Of a stretch of DNA of 12,259 nt, positions 1 through 7,500 are shown piece by piece. The notes beneath the pieces are model-generated. The model ran no database searches and had not been told where the DNA came from. It saw only the letters and a list, made by a program, of their open reading frames with translations. This stretch comes from Deltaproteobacteria bacterium (GTDB lineage: Bacteria; Myxococcota_A; UBA9160): NCBI GenBank assembly GCA_003520425.1, contig DOUU01000006.1:1-12259 (forward strand). Reading direction: 5' to 3'. The translations under genes and the position numbers were made by a program. Each line of letters starts with the position of its first letter. The first letter of the stretch is position 1.

Positions 1-1398
1 TTCCGGGTCACCCGCAACAGCAACCTGTACGTGGACGAGGAAGAGGTCGAGAACCTCCTCACCGCGATCGAGCAGGAACTGCGACGGCGTCGGCGCGGGG
101 AGGCGGTCCGCCTCGAGGTGCGTACACCCGTCGGCGACCGCCTCAAGCACGCCCTGCTTTCGGTCTTCTCCCTCGAGCCCTCGGACCTGCAGGAGTGCCA
201 AGGTCCGGTGAATCTCTCGCGGCTCCAGGAACTCGTGCGACTCGAAGACAGCGAGAAGCTCAAGGCCTCGGTCTTCGTCCCGCCGGTCCATCCTTCGCTG
301 CGTGAATCGGAAGATGTGCTGAAGGTGATCCGCCGCGGGGACGTGCTGCTGCATCATCCATTTGATTCGTTTTCAAGCGTCGTCGAATTCATCGACATGG
401 CCGCGCGAGACCCGGACGTGCTCGCGATCAAGCAAACGCTCTACCGCACGACCCCCGATTCCGCCATCGCACGTGCCCTGGTGTTCGCGGCGGAAAGCGG
501 CAAGCAGGTCACGGTGGTGATGGAATTGCAGGCACGCTTTGACGAGGAGGCGAACATCCGGTGGGCCCGGCGTATGGAGGAGGCGGGGATCCAGATCGTC
601 TACGGCCTCGTCGGCCTCAAGACCCATTGCAAGCTCTCGCTCGTGGTGCGGCGTGAAGAGGACGGGATCCGCCGCTACGTGCATCTGGGCACCGGAAACT
701 ACAACGCCGCCACCGCACGCATCTACACCGATCTCGGGCTCTTCACGACCGATCCGGAAGTGACCGCCGAGGTGGCCACGGTCTTCAACACGCTCACCAG
801 CCTCGGACGCCCTCCGGAGTTCCAGAATCTCTTGGTCGCGCCCTTCACCCTGCGGCGCGGCATGCTGGAACGCATCGACCGCGAGGCGAGGAATGCGCGC
901 GCGGGTCGGCCGGCACGCATCGTGGCGAAGCTGAACGCGGTCCAGGATGAGGAAGTGATCCGCGCGCTCTACAAGGCCTCCCAAGCGGGCGTCTCGATGG
1001 ATCTCATCGTGCGCGGCATCTGCTGCCTGCGACCGGGGCTCCCCGGCGTGTCGGAAAATATCCGTGTCCGCTCGATCGTGGACCGCTTCCTGGAACACAG
1101 CCGCATCGTGCGCTTTGAAAACGCGGAGCTCGAGCCCGAGTTCTGGATCGGGAGCGCCGACTGGATGCCCCGCAACCTCGACCGCAGGGTGGAGGTGATG
1201 TGCCGGGTCCGCGCACCGGCGCTCTGCGAGCGCCTCCAAGGCATCCTCGATGTGTACCTGCGGGACGACGTGAAGGCCCGGCTGATTCTGCCCGACGGCT
1301 CTCACCGTCGCGTGGAGCCAAAGGAAGGGATTCGTGCGCAGGAGGTGCTCATGCGACAGAGCCTCGCTGCGCCCGTCACCGAGCTCGGCACGGCCTAG
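1..1398 (+). CDS. ppk1: Polyphosphate kinase 1, C-terminal part (5' end outside window)
   Basis: Reversibly transfers the terminal phosphate of ATP to polyphosphate, making the cell's long-chain phosphate store. The frame is open from base 1 and gives 465 residues, so roughly the N-terminal third of a ~700-residue PPK1 is missing. In window numbering the sequence shows HHPFDSF at 118, the nucleotide/metal-binding arginines R149 (in LYRT) and R179 (in ARFDEE), the autophosphorylated histidine H209 (in KTHCKL), and the second catalytic histidine H366 (in FLEHSR). The spacings 149-179-209-366 equal those of E. coli R375, R405, H435 and H592 as I recall them, so the active site is intact. The motifs LGTGNYN and WIGSADWMPRNLDRR are also typical. 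The end is TAG at 1396-1398, overlapping the stop of the convergent gene. No terminator hairpin follows. Identification is secure. Confidence 0.97.
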   Translation, partial: FRVTRNSNLYVDEEEVENLLTAIEQELRRRRRGEAVRLEVRTPVGDRLKHALLSVFSLEPSDLQECQGPVNLSRLQELVRLEDSEKLKASVFVPPVHPSLRESEDVLKVIRRGDVLLHHPFDSFSSVVEFIDMAARDPDVLAIKQTLYRTTPDSAIARALVFAAESGKQVTVVMELQARFDEEANIRWARRMEEAGIQIVYGLVGLKTHCKLSLVVRREEDGIRRYVHLGTGNYNAATARIYTDLGLFTTDPEVTAEVATVFNTLTSLGRPPEFQNLLVAPFTLRRGMLERIDREARNARAGRPARIVAKLNAVQDEEVIRALYKASQAGVSMDLIVRGICCLRPGLPGVSENIRVRSIVDRFLEHSRIVRFENAELEPEFWIGSADWMPRNLDRRVEVMCRVRAPALCERLQGILDVYLRDDVKARLILPDGSHRRVEPKEGIRAQEVLMRQSLAAPVTELGTA

Positions 1399-2354
1399 CG
1401 CTCGCGCTGGGTCGCGAGCGCTCGGGCTGCGGCCTGCCGCACCCCGGGGTCGGGGTCCTGCTGGGCCAGTCTTTCCACCTCGTTCGCAAGCCCGGGATCC
1501 GGGACATTCGTCGCGTACCGCACGGCGACGGCTCGCACCGCCGCCTCCCCGCTGCGCAGCCCGCGACCGAGGGCCGCGCTGAACTCGGGCGGATCGCCGT
1601 GCTGCAGGAGCGCGCCCTGCAACGCCGTCTCGTACACGCCCGCATCGACCGCCGTTCCGGGCTGAAGGACGTCGCGAAGCAGGCGTGCGTAGCTCTCGGC
1701 AGAGAGCAGCGCCACGCTCGCGCAGGCCCTGCGCACCTCGGAAGCCGTCGCAGGATCGACTGCGCGACGCGCCCGCTCCGTCAGGAGATCCGTCGAGATC
1801 GGCTGAAAAGGCGCCGCCGGATCCGCAAGACCGCGCACCCCCAGGTCCCGCAAAGTGCCATCCTCCCCATCGATCCACTCGAAGTAGAGCGTTCGAAGCT
1901 GCGCGGGATCGTGGCGCGCGTCCGCGAAAGCGCGCATGGCGAGGATCCACTGCACCTCGCCGCTCGCGGGGATCACCAGGTTCTCCTTGGGATCATCGGT
2001 CAAGAGATAGGGGGGGCGCGCTCCGCGCAAGAACAGCAGCGCACGATCACCGCTCTGGAAGACCGGGGGGTTTGAGGGGGCACGCTTTACGTCGAAGTCC
2101 GCCGGGACGGCTCCGCTCACATCAATGGCATCGTGCACTCGAATGCGGCCTTCCGAGACACTGGCGATGGTGCCGATCGCAATCGCATCTGCACTCGCCG
2201 CAATTTCGTGCAGGGGGCGCGGTCCTTTCGGAAGCGGATGGCTCCGCATGCCCTGGGCCACGGTCTCAGCGGGAAGGAGCGCTCCAAGAGCCGCGCAGAG
2301 CGCGGCAAGAGCCAGACAGCGCAGCGCGCAGATGGAAGCGGCGGAGGCCATCAT
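1395..2354 (-). CDS. Exported HEAT-repeat-like protein of unknown function
   Basis: A 319-residue protein. It begins with a Sec-type signal peptide: hydrophobic LALAALCAALGALL, then a likely cleavage site near AETVAQG at 30-35. Residues ~45-135 look like a small beta-rich domain (SADAIAIGTIASVSEGRIRV, later SGDRALLFLRG). Residues ~200-315 are alanine-rich amphipathic helices with HEAT-like signatures (AAVRAVAVRYATNVPDP; DPGVRQAAARALATQ). HEAT repeats are usually protein-binding scaffolds; no catalytic motif is visible. The start is the first of two consecutive ATGs (2354 and 2351); neither has a clear Shine-Dalgarno, but no other Met precedes the signal peptide. It is divergent from the M48 protease with a 26-bp gap and convergent with ppk1. 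The gene is well supported; the function is unknown. Confidence 0.85.
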   Translation of the reverse strand: MMASAASICALRCLALAALCAALGALLPAETVAQGMRSHPLPKGPRPLHEIAASADAIAIGTIASVSEGRIRVHDAIDVSGAVPADFDVKRAPSNPPVFQSGDRALLFLRGARPPYLLTDDPKENLVIPASGEVQWILAMRAFADARHDPAQLRTLYFEWIDGEDGTLRDLGVRGLADPAAPFQPISTDLLTERARRAVDPATASEVRRACASVALLSAESYARLLRDVLQPGTAVDAGVYETALQGALLQHGDPPEFSAALGRGLRSGEAAVRAVAVRYATNVPDPGLANEVERLAQQDPDPGVRQAAARALATQRER

Positions 2355-2368
2355 CGGCGATCATAGCC

Positions 2369-2375
2369 GGGGAGG
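2369..2375 (+). promoter_or_regulatory. Shine-Dalgarno of the M48 protease gene
   Basis: GGGGAGG lies five bases before the ATG at 2381. It fixes the start, although the frame is open far upstream (back to ~1685, antisense to the HEAT-like gene). It sits inside the 26-bp gap between two divergent start codons. Confidence 0.75.
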
Positions 2376-2380
2376 TTGTG

Positions 2381-3862
2381 ATGCGCGCAGGCCTGTTTTT
2401 TTGTGGGCTGCGTCTCTTCGTCGCTGCGCTTGCGCTGCCACTCGCCGCAGGGTGCGCGATCAATCCTGCGACCGGGAAGCCGCAGCTCGTCTTGATGTCG
2501 GAGACTCACGAAGCCGAGCTCGGGCGCAAAGCTGCGGACCAGGTGATTCAGGAGATGGGTTTCGTCGATGACCCTGCGCTCGCGCAGTACGTCGAGGCCC
2601 TCGGCCAGCGACTTGTCCGGGTATCGGTCCGTCCCGATCAGCATTTTGAGTTCCACGTGGTGGACATGCAGGAGCCCAACGCCTTCGCGCTCCCGGGTGG
2701 TTACGTGTATGTCTCCCGCGGGCTGCTCGCGATCGCAAACTCGGAAGACGAGGTGGCGAACGTCCTCGGTCACGAAATTGGCCACGTGCTCGCGCGGCAC
2801 GCGGCCCAGCGCGAGACCCGTGCGCTCCCCGGGAGCCTGCTCACCGGTCTCACCGCGCTCGCAGCGGGGATCGTGGGAGGGAGCCAGGCCGCAGCGCTCG
2901 TGGGATCGATCGGTCAGACCGCGACCTCCGGCCTCCTTGCCGCCTACAGCCGCGATCAGGAGCGAGAAGCGGACAAGCTCGGACAAGAGCTCGCTGCGCG
3001 AGCGGGCTACAGCCCCGCCGGAATGACCGCATTTCTCGCCACGCTCGAGAGGGAGACGAGCTTAGAAGCGAAGGGGCCGAGGCGTCCCAGTTTCTTCGAT
3101 TCTCATCCCTCGACCCCCGAGCGTGTATCGACGACGGAAACCTTCGCCCGAGCCCTCGCGGTCTCGCCCGGAACGCCCCTCGCCCCCACGCGCGCTGCGT
3201 TTCTCGAGAAACTCGACGGGCTCGTCCTGGGCGCCGATGCCCGTCAAGGCGTGTTCGAGGAGGGAACCTTCCTGCATCCTGAACTCGCCTTCCACATCCG
3301 ATTCCCGCAGGATTGGAAGACAACCAACGGCAGGACGGCCGTCGGAGCCATCTCCCCGTCGCAGGACGCGGTGGTCGCTCTCGAGTCCCAGGCGCGCGGG
3401 AGCGACCCGCGAGCGGTGGCCGAGAGCTTCGTCGCGGCGCAGCGCATCCGCGTGTCTCGGGCCGGGGCCGTGAGCATCTCCGGGCTCGAAGCGTTCCGCG
3501 TGCTCGGGGTGGCGCAGACCGAGAGCGGAGACGTGCCGCTCATGCTCGTCTTCATCGCGTACCGGGATGTGATCTACCGCGTGACGGGGCTCGCCCGCTC
3601 TTCCGTCTTCCAGGAGCGCGCCGCCGACTTCGAAAAGACCGCTGAGAGCTTCGGCGCACTTTCGTCGGCGGAGCGTGCACGCATTGTGCAAAGGCGTTTG
3701 CGGCTTGCCAAGGCGCTGGCAGGCGAGACGATCGAGCAACTGGGGGCGCGTGTCCGCAACGTCTGGAGCTCGGAACAGATTGCCATCGCCAACGCACTTG
3801 AGCCCGGGACGCGCCTCGAAGCCGGTCGCCTTGTGAAGTTCGCACGCGAGGAGCCGCTCTAG
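2381..3862 (+). CDS. M48-family zinc metalloprotease lipoprotein (BepA/LoiP-like) with PsbP-like and LysM-like C-terminal domains
   Basis: A 493-residue predicted envelope protease, probably for quality control of outer-membrane proteins. Residues 1-24 are a lipoprotein signal ending in lipobox LAAGC with C25 as the lipidated cysteine. The +2 residue is Ala, which does not signal inner-membrane retention. The mature N-terminus [15 protein letters not shown] is typical of periplasmic M48 lipoproteins. The zinc site is HEIGH at 131-135, with the downstream ExxxD motif E194-D198 (in [10 protein letters not shown]). After the catalytic domain (to ~270), residues ~299-440 resemble a PsbP/DUF1795-like fold ([10 protein letters not shown] ... 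[15 protein letters not shown]). Residues ~439-493 resemble a LysM-like module ([10 protein letters not shown] ... [17 protein letters not shown]). The TPR tail of E. coli BepA is absent. The family call is firm; the C-terminal domain names are inferred by eye. Confidence 0.93.
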   Translation: MRAGLFFCGLRLFVAALALPLAAGCAINPATGKPQLVLMSETHEAELGRKAADQVIQEMGFVDDPALAQYVEALGQRLVRVSVRPDQHFEFHVVDMQEPNAFALPGGYVYVSRGLLAIANSEDEVANVLGHEIGHVLARHAAQRETRALPGSLLTGLTALAAGIVGGSQAAALVGSIGQTATSGLLAAYSRDQEREADKLGQELAARAGYSPAGMTAFLATLERETSLEAKGPRRPSFFDSHPSTPERVSTTETFARALAVSPGTPLAPTRAAFLEKLDGLVLGADARQGVFEEGTFLHPELAFHIRFPQDWKTTNGRTAVGAISPSQDAVVALESQARGSDPRAVAESFVAAQRIRVSRAGAVSISGLEAFRVLGVAQTESGDVPLMLVFIAYRDVIYRVTGLARSSVFQERAADFEKTAESFGALSSAERARIVQRRLRLAKALAGETIEQLGARVRNVWSSEQIAIANALEPGTRLEAGRLVKFAREEPL

Positions 3863-4062
3863 ACCGGCCCCGGAGCAACGCCCGGCCAACGCAAGGGGCC
3901 GATGACGGGGCATCCAAGCCCGCCCGTTCGGGGCCGCTCGTCGGCGACGTTGCTTCTCTCGGGGTGGCAGGCGTCGATCCCTGCGCGTTCACGAGGGAGG
4001 ACCCGAGCGCAGCGGCGGTCCCGTCGGGTAGTGTGTTGCAGGGAGGCTCCGGAGCGCGCGGC
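3863..4062. other. Intergenic region between the M48 protease and LOG genes
   Basis: About 200 bp without a convincing gene. The downstream frame is open from GTG 3964, but those codons give a low-complexity leader unlike the family N-terminus. GGCCCC (3866-3871) could pair with GGGGCC (3895-3900) across a 23-base loop, but no T-run follows, so I do not call a terminator. No clear promoter hexamers were seen. Confidence 0.5.
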
Positions 4063-4644
4063 GTGAAGCGGATTTGCGTATTCTGCGGTTCCAGTCTTGG
4101 AGGGCGCCCGGCCTATCGCGAAGCGGCAGCCCTCTTGGGGCGCACACTTGCCAAGCGCCACATCGGCCTCGTGTATGGCGGCGCGAGCGTCGGCCTGATG
4201 GGCATTCTCGCGGACGCGGCGCTTGAGGCAGGAGGCTCGGTCATCGGCGTAATCCCCGAAGCGCTGGCCGGGAAGGAAATCGCGCACGAAGGTCTCACCG
4301 CGCTCCGCATCGTGGGATCCATGCACGAGCGCAAGGCGGTGATGGCCGATCTTTCGGATGGCTTTATCGCACTCCCTGGCGGAATGGGCACCCTCGAGGA
4401 GTTCTTTGAGATCGTGACCTGGGCCCAGCTCGGCCTGCACGGGAAGCCCTGCGGGCTGCTCGACGTGGAGGGCTATTTCACACCGCTGCTCACGTTCCTC
4501 GATCGTGCGGTGGAGGAGCGCTTCGTGAAGCAGGTGCACCGCGGCCTTCTTCTCGTCGCCGCAGGGCCCACCGCCCTGCTCGATGCGTTTGCAAAACACC
4601 GGGCACCCGTCGCCGAGAAGTGGATCGACCGGAGTGAGGTGTGA
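4063..4644 (+). CDS. LOG-family (TIGR00730) nucleoside 5'-monophosphate phosphoribohydrolase
   Basis: A 193-residue protein with a Rossmann-like fold. Characterised LOG-family members cleave cytokinin riboside monophosphates or other nucleotides such as AMP to free base plus ribose 5-phosphate. The sequence shows the family's start ICVFCGSS at 4-11, [12 protein letters not shown] at 36-47, the substrate-binding SMHERK at 86-91, and the signature PGGMGTLEE at 105-113. I chose the GTG at 4063 ([11 protein letters not shown]) because family proteins begin a few residues before CVFCGSS and a GGAG lies eight bases upstream. In-frame GTG 3964, GTG 4033 and TTG 4036 would only add an unlike leader. 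It lies 200 bp after the protease gene and 116 bp before the PAP2 gene, so it may be its own unit. The family is certain; the in vivo substrate is not. Confidence 0.92.
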   Translation: MKRICVFCGSSLGGRPAYREAAALLGRTLAKRHIGLVYGGASVGLMGILADAALEAGGSVIGVIPEALAGKEIAHEGLTALRIVGSMHERKAVMADLSDGFIALPGGMGTLEEFFEIVTWAQLGLHGKPCGLLDVEGYFTPLLTFLDRAVEERFVKQVHRGLLLVAAGPTALLDAFAKHRAPVAEKWIDRSEV

Positions 4645-4760
4645 GAAGGCGGTTCCCGGCTCCTCTCCCCTCCGGGCGCTCTCTTGTGGACGTTCGGGAA
4701 CAAAGGCGAGCCCGCGGGACGCGGACCCGGCGTGCGCAATAGCTCTCGGGCAAGCGCGCC

Positions 4761-5792
4761 GTGAGCAGACGAGACCTCGGCATCCGCGGGCCCGAGGAGA
4801 TGGGCTCGCCGCGGGAGGGCTTCCTCCGCGAGCAGAGGCCCGAGCGAGCTTCGCGCGACAGGTCGGTGCAGGCTCCGCCTGTGCTTCTCACGGCCACGGA
4901 CCGGCTCATCCTCGTCTATCTCGGGGGCCTCGCGGGTCTTGCGGCCTTCAGCCATCCGAGGCCAGGCCTCCTGCTCTCGGGGATTGGCGTTCTTGCGCTC
5001 TCCGTCGTCGGCGTCGCCCTCTGGGGCGCACGCTCGGGACTGGGTCGCGTGACCCACGACTTCTTCCCGGTTCCCATGGTCGTGTGCACGTTCAGCCTGA
5101 CCGGACCCGTGATCGCAGCGACAAACCCGGTCTTCTGGGACGCGAGGTTCGCTGCACTCGATCAGGAGCTGTTCCCCGGGCTCGCGGCGGCATGGTACGG
5201 CGCGCTCGGCAGGCCGTGGTGGCTGAGCGAAGCCGCGGCCGGGCTCTACTTCAGCTACTACTTGATTCCCGTCGCGATGGGCGTCGCACTCTACCGGGCC
5301 GGAAGACACGCCGAGTTCGATGCCTTCGCGTTTACGGTGGTGGCAACCCTGCTCGTATCGTACGTCTGCTACTTCGTGACCCCGACCCTCGGTCCGCGGA
5401 TCGCGATCGATCGTGAAGCTGCGGTACTGGGGGGCGCGGGGCTGAGCAGAGGGTTGCGCTGGTTTCTTCACGCCGTCGAGTTCAATCAGCTTGATGCCTT
5501 TCCGAGTGGACACACGGCGCTGTCGCTCGTCTTTCTCGCGCTCGGCTGGAGGCTCTTCCCAAGATGGCGCCTTCCGCTGAGTCTGCTGGTCGCGGGCATT
5601 CTCTTTTCCACGGTCTATCTGTCGCTGCACTACGTGATCGACCTGATGGGGGGTGCGCTGCTCGCTGCCCTGATGCCGATTTTCTTGCCGGTGCTCCGAT
5701 ATGGCGTCGGTGCGCGGGATCATCGACCGTCGTCAAACGCGCGCCAGCGCCCCGACGACCAGCCAATTCGCTCGAAGCGGCCACCCCGGTAA
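4761..5792 (+). CDS. PAP2-superfamily membrane phosphatase
   Basis: A polytopic inner-membrane protein of up to 343 residues, probably removing a phosphate from a lipid such as undecaprenyl pyrophosphate or phosphatidic acid. About six hydrophobic segments are visible (roughly 48-65, 69-89, 103-120, 158-178, 188-206, 252-313). The PAP2 active-site motifs are present: PSGHT at 248-252 with H251, and SLHYVIDLMGG with H290 and D294. PTLGPR at 208-213 matches the AUR1/PAP2_3-type arrangement (LGPR-like loop before the FPSGH motif), so inositol-phosphoceramide-synthase-like transfer is an alternative activity. The start is uncertain: GTG 4761 has no good ribosome site, and in-frame ATG at 4800 gives 330 residues with GAGGAG directly adjacent. 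The last 73 bases overlap the convergent phosphoesterase gene and encode a hydrophilic basic tail after the final membrane segment. Confidence 0.9.
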   Translation: MSRRDLGIRGPEEMGSPREGFLREQRPERASRDRSVQAPPVLLTATDRLILVYLGGLAGLAAFSHPRPGLLLSGIGVLALSVVGVALWGARSGLGRVTHDFFPVPMVVCTFSLTGPVIAATNPVFWDARFAALDQELFPGLAAAWYGALGRPWWLSEAAAGLYFSYYLIPVAMGVALYRAGRHAEFDAFAFTVVATLLVSYVCYFVTPTLGPRIAIDREAAVLGGAGLSRGLRWFLHAVEFNQLDAFPSGHTALSLVFLALGWRLFPRWRLPLSLLVAGILFSTVYLSLHYVIDLMGGALLAALMPIFLPVLRYGVGARDHRPSSNARQRPDDQPIRSKRPPR

Positions 5793-6499
5793 CGCAGCAT
5801 GCGGTCGGCTGTCCGGAGGTGGCCGGGAGAGACCCAGGATCCGGTCCGCCAGGTAGGAACGTGGCCGATGCGACCGCGGCCCGGCCCGTAGTGGATATGT
5901 CCGTGCACGAGAACATCGACCCCTTGGACGAGAGGTGCGAGACAGGTGGGAAGCGCCCTGCGACCCAGGAGGCACTCGAGCGCGCCCACCGCGGACACGA
6001 GCCAGCCCGGACCGAATCGATAGAGCGAGCGCAGTGTCGCGGACCGCCCGTAGACGAAATTCTCGAGGGAAAGAAGACGCCGCCCCGCGCGATCGTAGCT
6101 CTCCCAGAGGGTCTCCGAGGCGGAGAAGCGATGGCCGTGGAGCACCCGAACCCGCTCTCCTGTCCGCGTCTCGAAATCGAGGCACCAGCGGTCAGGGAAG
6201 AGCTGGGACGACGGACCGGGGATCGCGTCGTGGTTGCCTTCGATGTAAACGACGCGGCGTCCTTCCCGTCGCCAGCCTGCCGCCAGCTCCGCGAGCTGTG
6301 CCACGAGTTCTTGGTCGGGGGCCCGCTGAACCTGCCGGAAGCCGTCGACGATGTCGCCGTTCAGCACCACCAGTTCCGCGTCGTCCACCGCCTCCGGCAG
6401 CTGACGGAGCCAGCGCGCGTGGTGTCGGGAACAGAGGGCCCAGCCAAGGTGGACGTCGGAAAAGAGCAGGGCACTTTGCACGCGCCCGGAAGTCGACAT
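5720..6499 (-). CDS. Calcineurin-like metallophosphoesterase (LpxH-like)
   Basis: A 259-residue predicted two-metal phosphoesterase. All metal-site blocks are present in order: SDVHLG with D15 and H17; NGDIVDGF with D49; GNHDA with N89-H90; LHGHRF with H121 and H123; and VHGHIH with H199, H201 and H203. The order and spacing match the COG2908/UDP-2,3-diacylglucosamine hydrolase (LpxH-like) group, but the classic LpxH variants of these blocks are not exact, so the substrate is open. I chose ATG 6499 (MSTSGRVQSALLFSD). The frame stays open to 6793, but the extra 98 residues are low-complexity and overlap the upstream lipoprotein gene. No strong Shine-Dalgarno is visible. It follows the lipoprotein gene by 157 bp on the same strand. 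Its 3' end overlaps the PAP2 gene by 73 bp, and that stretch encodes the end of its fold (RYRGGRFERIGW). Confidence 0.9.
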   Translation of the reverse strand: MSTSGRVQSALLFSDVHLGWALCSRHHARWLRQLPEAVDDAELVVLNGDIVDGFRQVQRAPDQELVAQLAELAAGWRREGRRVVYIEGNHDAIPGPSSQLFPDRWCLDFETRTGERVRVLHGHRFSASETLWESYDRAGRRLLSLENFVYGRSATLRSLYRFGPGWLVSAVGALECLLGRRALPTCLAPLVQGVDVLVHGHIHYGPGRGRIGHVPTWRTGSWVSPGHLRTADRMLRYRGGRFERIGWSSGRWRAFDDGR

Positions 6500-6656
6500 C
6501 GCCGGGGAGTTAGCACGAGCGGGCAAGGCCTCCCAGGTCGCTGTCCCCCGAGCGAGGATCTGAGAGCCTTGAAGGGCGGAAGTCGAACCGGGCTGCGCGA
6601 GAGCGAAGGGCGGCCCCAGGGCCAAGATCGACCCCTCCCCCCGAAGCGCCGCCTTC
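6500..6656. other. Intergenic region between lipoprotein and phosphoesterase genes
   Basis: 157 bp between two minus-strand genes, much wider than the gaps upstream in the cluster, so the phosphoesterase could have its own promoter. I found no convincing promoter hexamers, terminator or small gene here. Confidence 0.4.
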
Positions 6657-7466
6657 TCAGAATGCCCAGCTGCGGTAGACCTCGTAGACGTCGACGGCTC
6701 CACCCTGGAAATAAGCCGTGGTGGGGAATCGGAAGCTCGCGCTCTCGCGATCGAACTCGAGCTCGAGCGGGGTCCGGGGCTCATTCGGGTCATACATGGC
6801 GAAGGAAATGGTGTCCCGGTGGATCACCGCGCCAAACAGCAGGACCGCATGGTTGATGGACAGCGAGTGCGTGACGACATGCACCACCGGAGGGCGGTCC
6901 TGCTGCAAGGACTCGAGGAGCTCCGCCGCAGTCGCCTGCTGCTGCTCTGCCGGAAAAGGCAACAGCATCCGCCAGTTGCCACGCTGCAAGAAGCTCTGCC
7001 ACGCGCCCCCGAGCTCGGCCTTCACCAGCTGCTCGCGCACCGCACTGAAGGCCCGCAGGTTCGGGTAGCCGGGGATCACGATCCGGGGCTCCTTCGGGCG
7101 ATCGTCGCGAGGATCCGTCGCAACGACACGCCGGATCAGCTCGGCGTAGGTCTCATTGCTCGCTACCGGCTGCGTGGGGTCGAAGCGGGCATGCTGGAAG
7201 AACTGGCGAACGGAGCGTGCCATCACGAAACAATGTAGTGTGTAGTCCGAGTTCGCTTCATGTCTACGCCTCGGTGCACTCTTCGAGGAGGGAATGTCGT
7301 ACTCGAAGACCGTTTCGTTGGCGAAAGCGAAAGTATCGCGCCGGAACTTGAAGTCGGCGTGGATGATCTCCGGCGCCTTCCACTCCCGCAGCGTCTTGCC
7401 GTAGCATGCGCCAAGAAAGAGCGCACCGAAGGCCGAGAGCAGTCCGAGAAGAGAGGAACGCCGCAT
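6657..7466 (-). CDS. Lipoprotein with probable papain-like (cysteine hydrolase) fold
   Basis: A 269-residue predicted lipoprotein of no named family that I can recognise. Residues 1-20 form a signal ending in lipobox LGAC with C21 lipidated; the +2 residue is Tyr, so outer-membrane sorting is plausible. Three blocks match the order of a papain-like Cys-His-Asp/Asn site: C79 at the start of a helix (LHCFVMARSVRQFF), H206 beginning a strand (SINHAVLLFGA), and D226/N228 in YDPNEP. The tail (FRFPTTAYFQGGAVDVYEVY) is aromatic-rich and beta-like. C79 has no GxCxGM-type flanks, so it may be a divergent or inactive enzyme. The ATG 7466 is the farthest possible start and places the signal peptide correctly; no clear Shine-Dalgarno is seen. 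It lies 34 bp after the reductase gene, hence probably the same operon. Catalysis is inferred from motif order only. Confidence 0.85.
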   Translation of the reverse strand: MRRSSLLGLLSAFGALFLGACYGKTLREWKAPEIIHADFKFRRDTFAFANETVFEYDIPSSKSAPRRRHEANSDYTLHCFVMARSVRQFFQHARFDPTQPVASNETYAELIRRVVATDPRDDRPKEPRIVIPGYPNLRAFSAVREQLVKAELGGAWQSFLQRGNWRMLLPFPAEQQQATAAELLESLQQDRPPVVHVVTHSLSINHAVLLFGAVIHRDTISFAMYDPNEPRTPLELEFDRESASFRFPTTAYFQGGAVDVYEVYRSWAF

Positions 7467-7500
7467 CGAGATGCAACCAGGGGCCGGGCCGCCGTGCGGA

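Noticed and set aside
373..1950. Long minus-strand open frame (525 codons) antisense to ppk1 and the + side of the HEAT-like gene
   Set aside because: It is a composition shadow: rich in R, H, A and G, without a recognisable domain. The ppk1 frame it opposes has an intact active site.
1685..2380. Upstream extension of the M48 protease frame
   Set aside because: It is arginine/proline low-complexity sequence antisense to the HEAT-like gene. The lipoprotein signal and ribosome site place the start at 2381.
3866..3900. Possible terminator after the M48 protease gene
   Set aside because: A 6-bp stem with a 23-base loop and no T-run is not convincing in GC-rich DNA.
3859..4599. 246-codon minus-strand frame opposite the LOG gene
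   Set aside because: No recognisable motif. The opposite frame carries the full LOG-family signature.
4473..5723. 416-codon minus-strand frame opposite the PAP2 gene
   Set aside because: Charged low-complexity sequence without a domain, mirroring a gene with clear PAP2 motifs.
6500..6793. N-terminal extension of the metallophosphoesterase by 98 residues
   Set aside because: Serine/arginine-rich, overlaps the lipoprotein gene, and lies before the family's normal first strand.
5564..6856. 430-codon plus-strand frame opposite the metallophosphoesterase
   Set aside because: Shadow frame. All phosphoesterase metal motifs are on the other strand.
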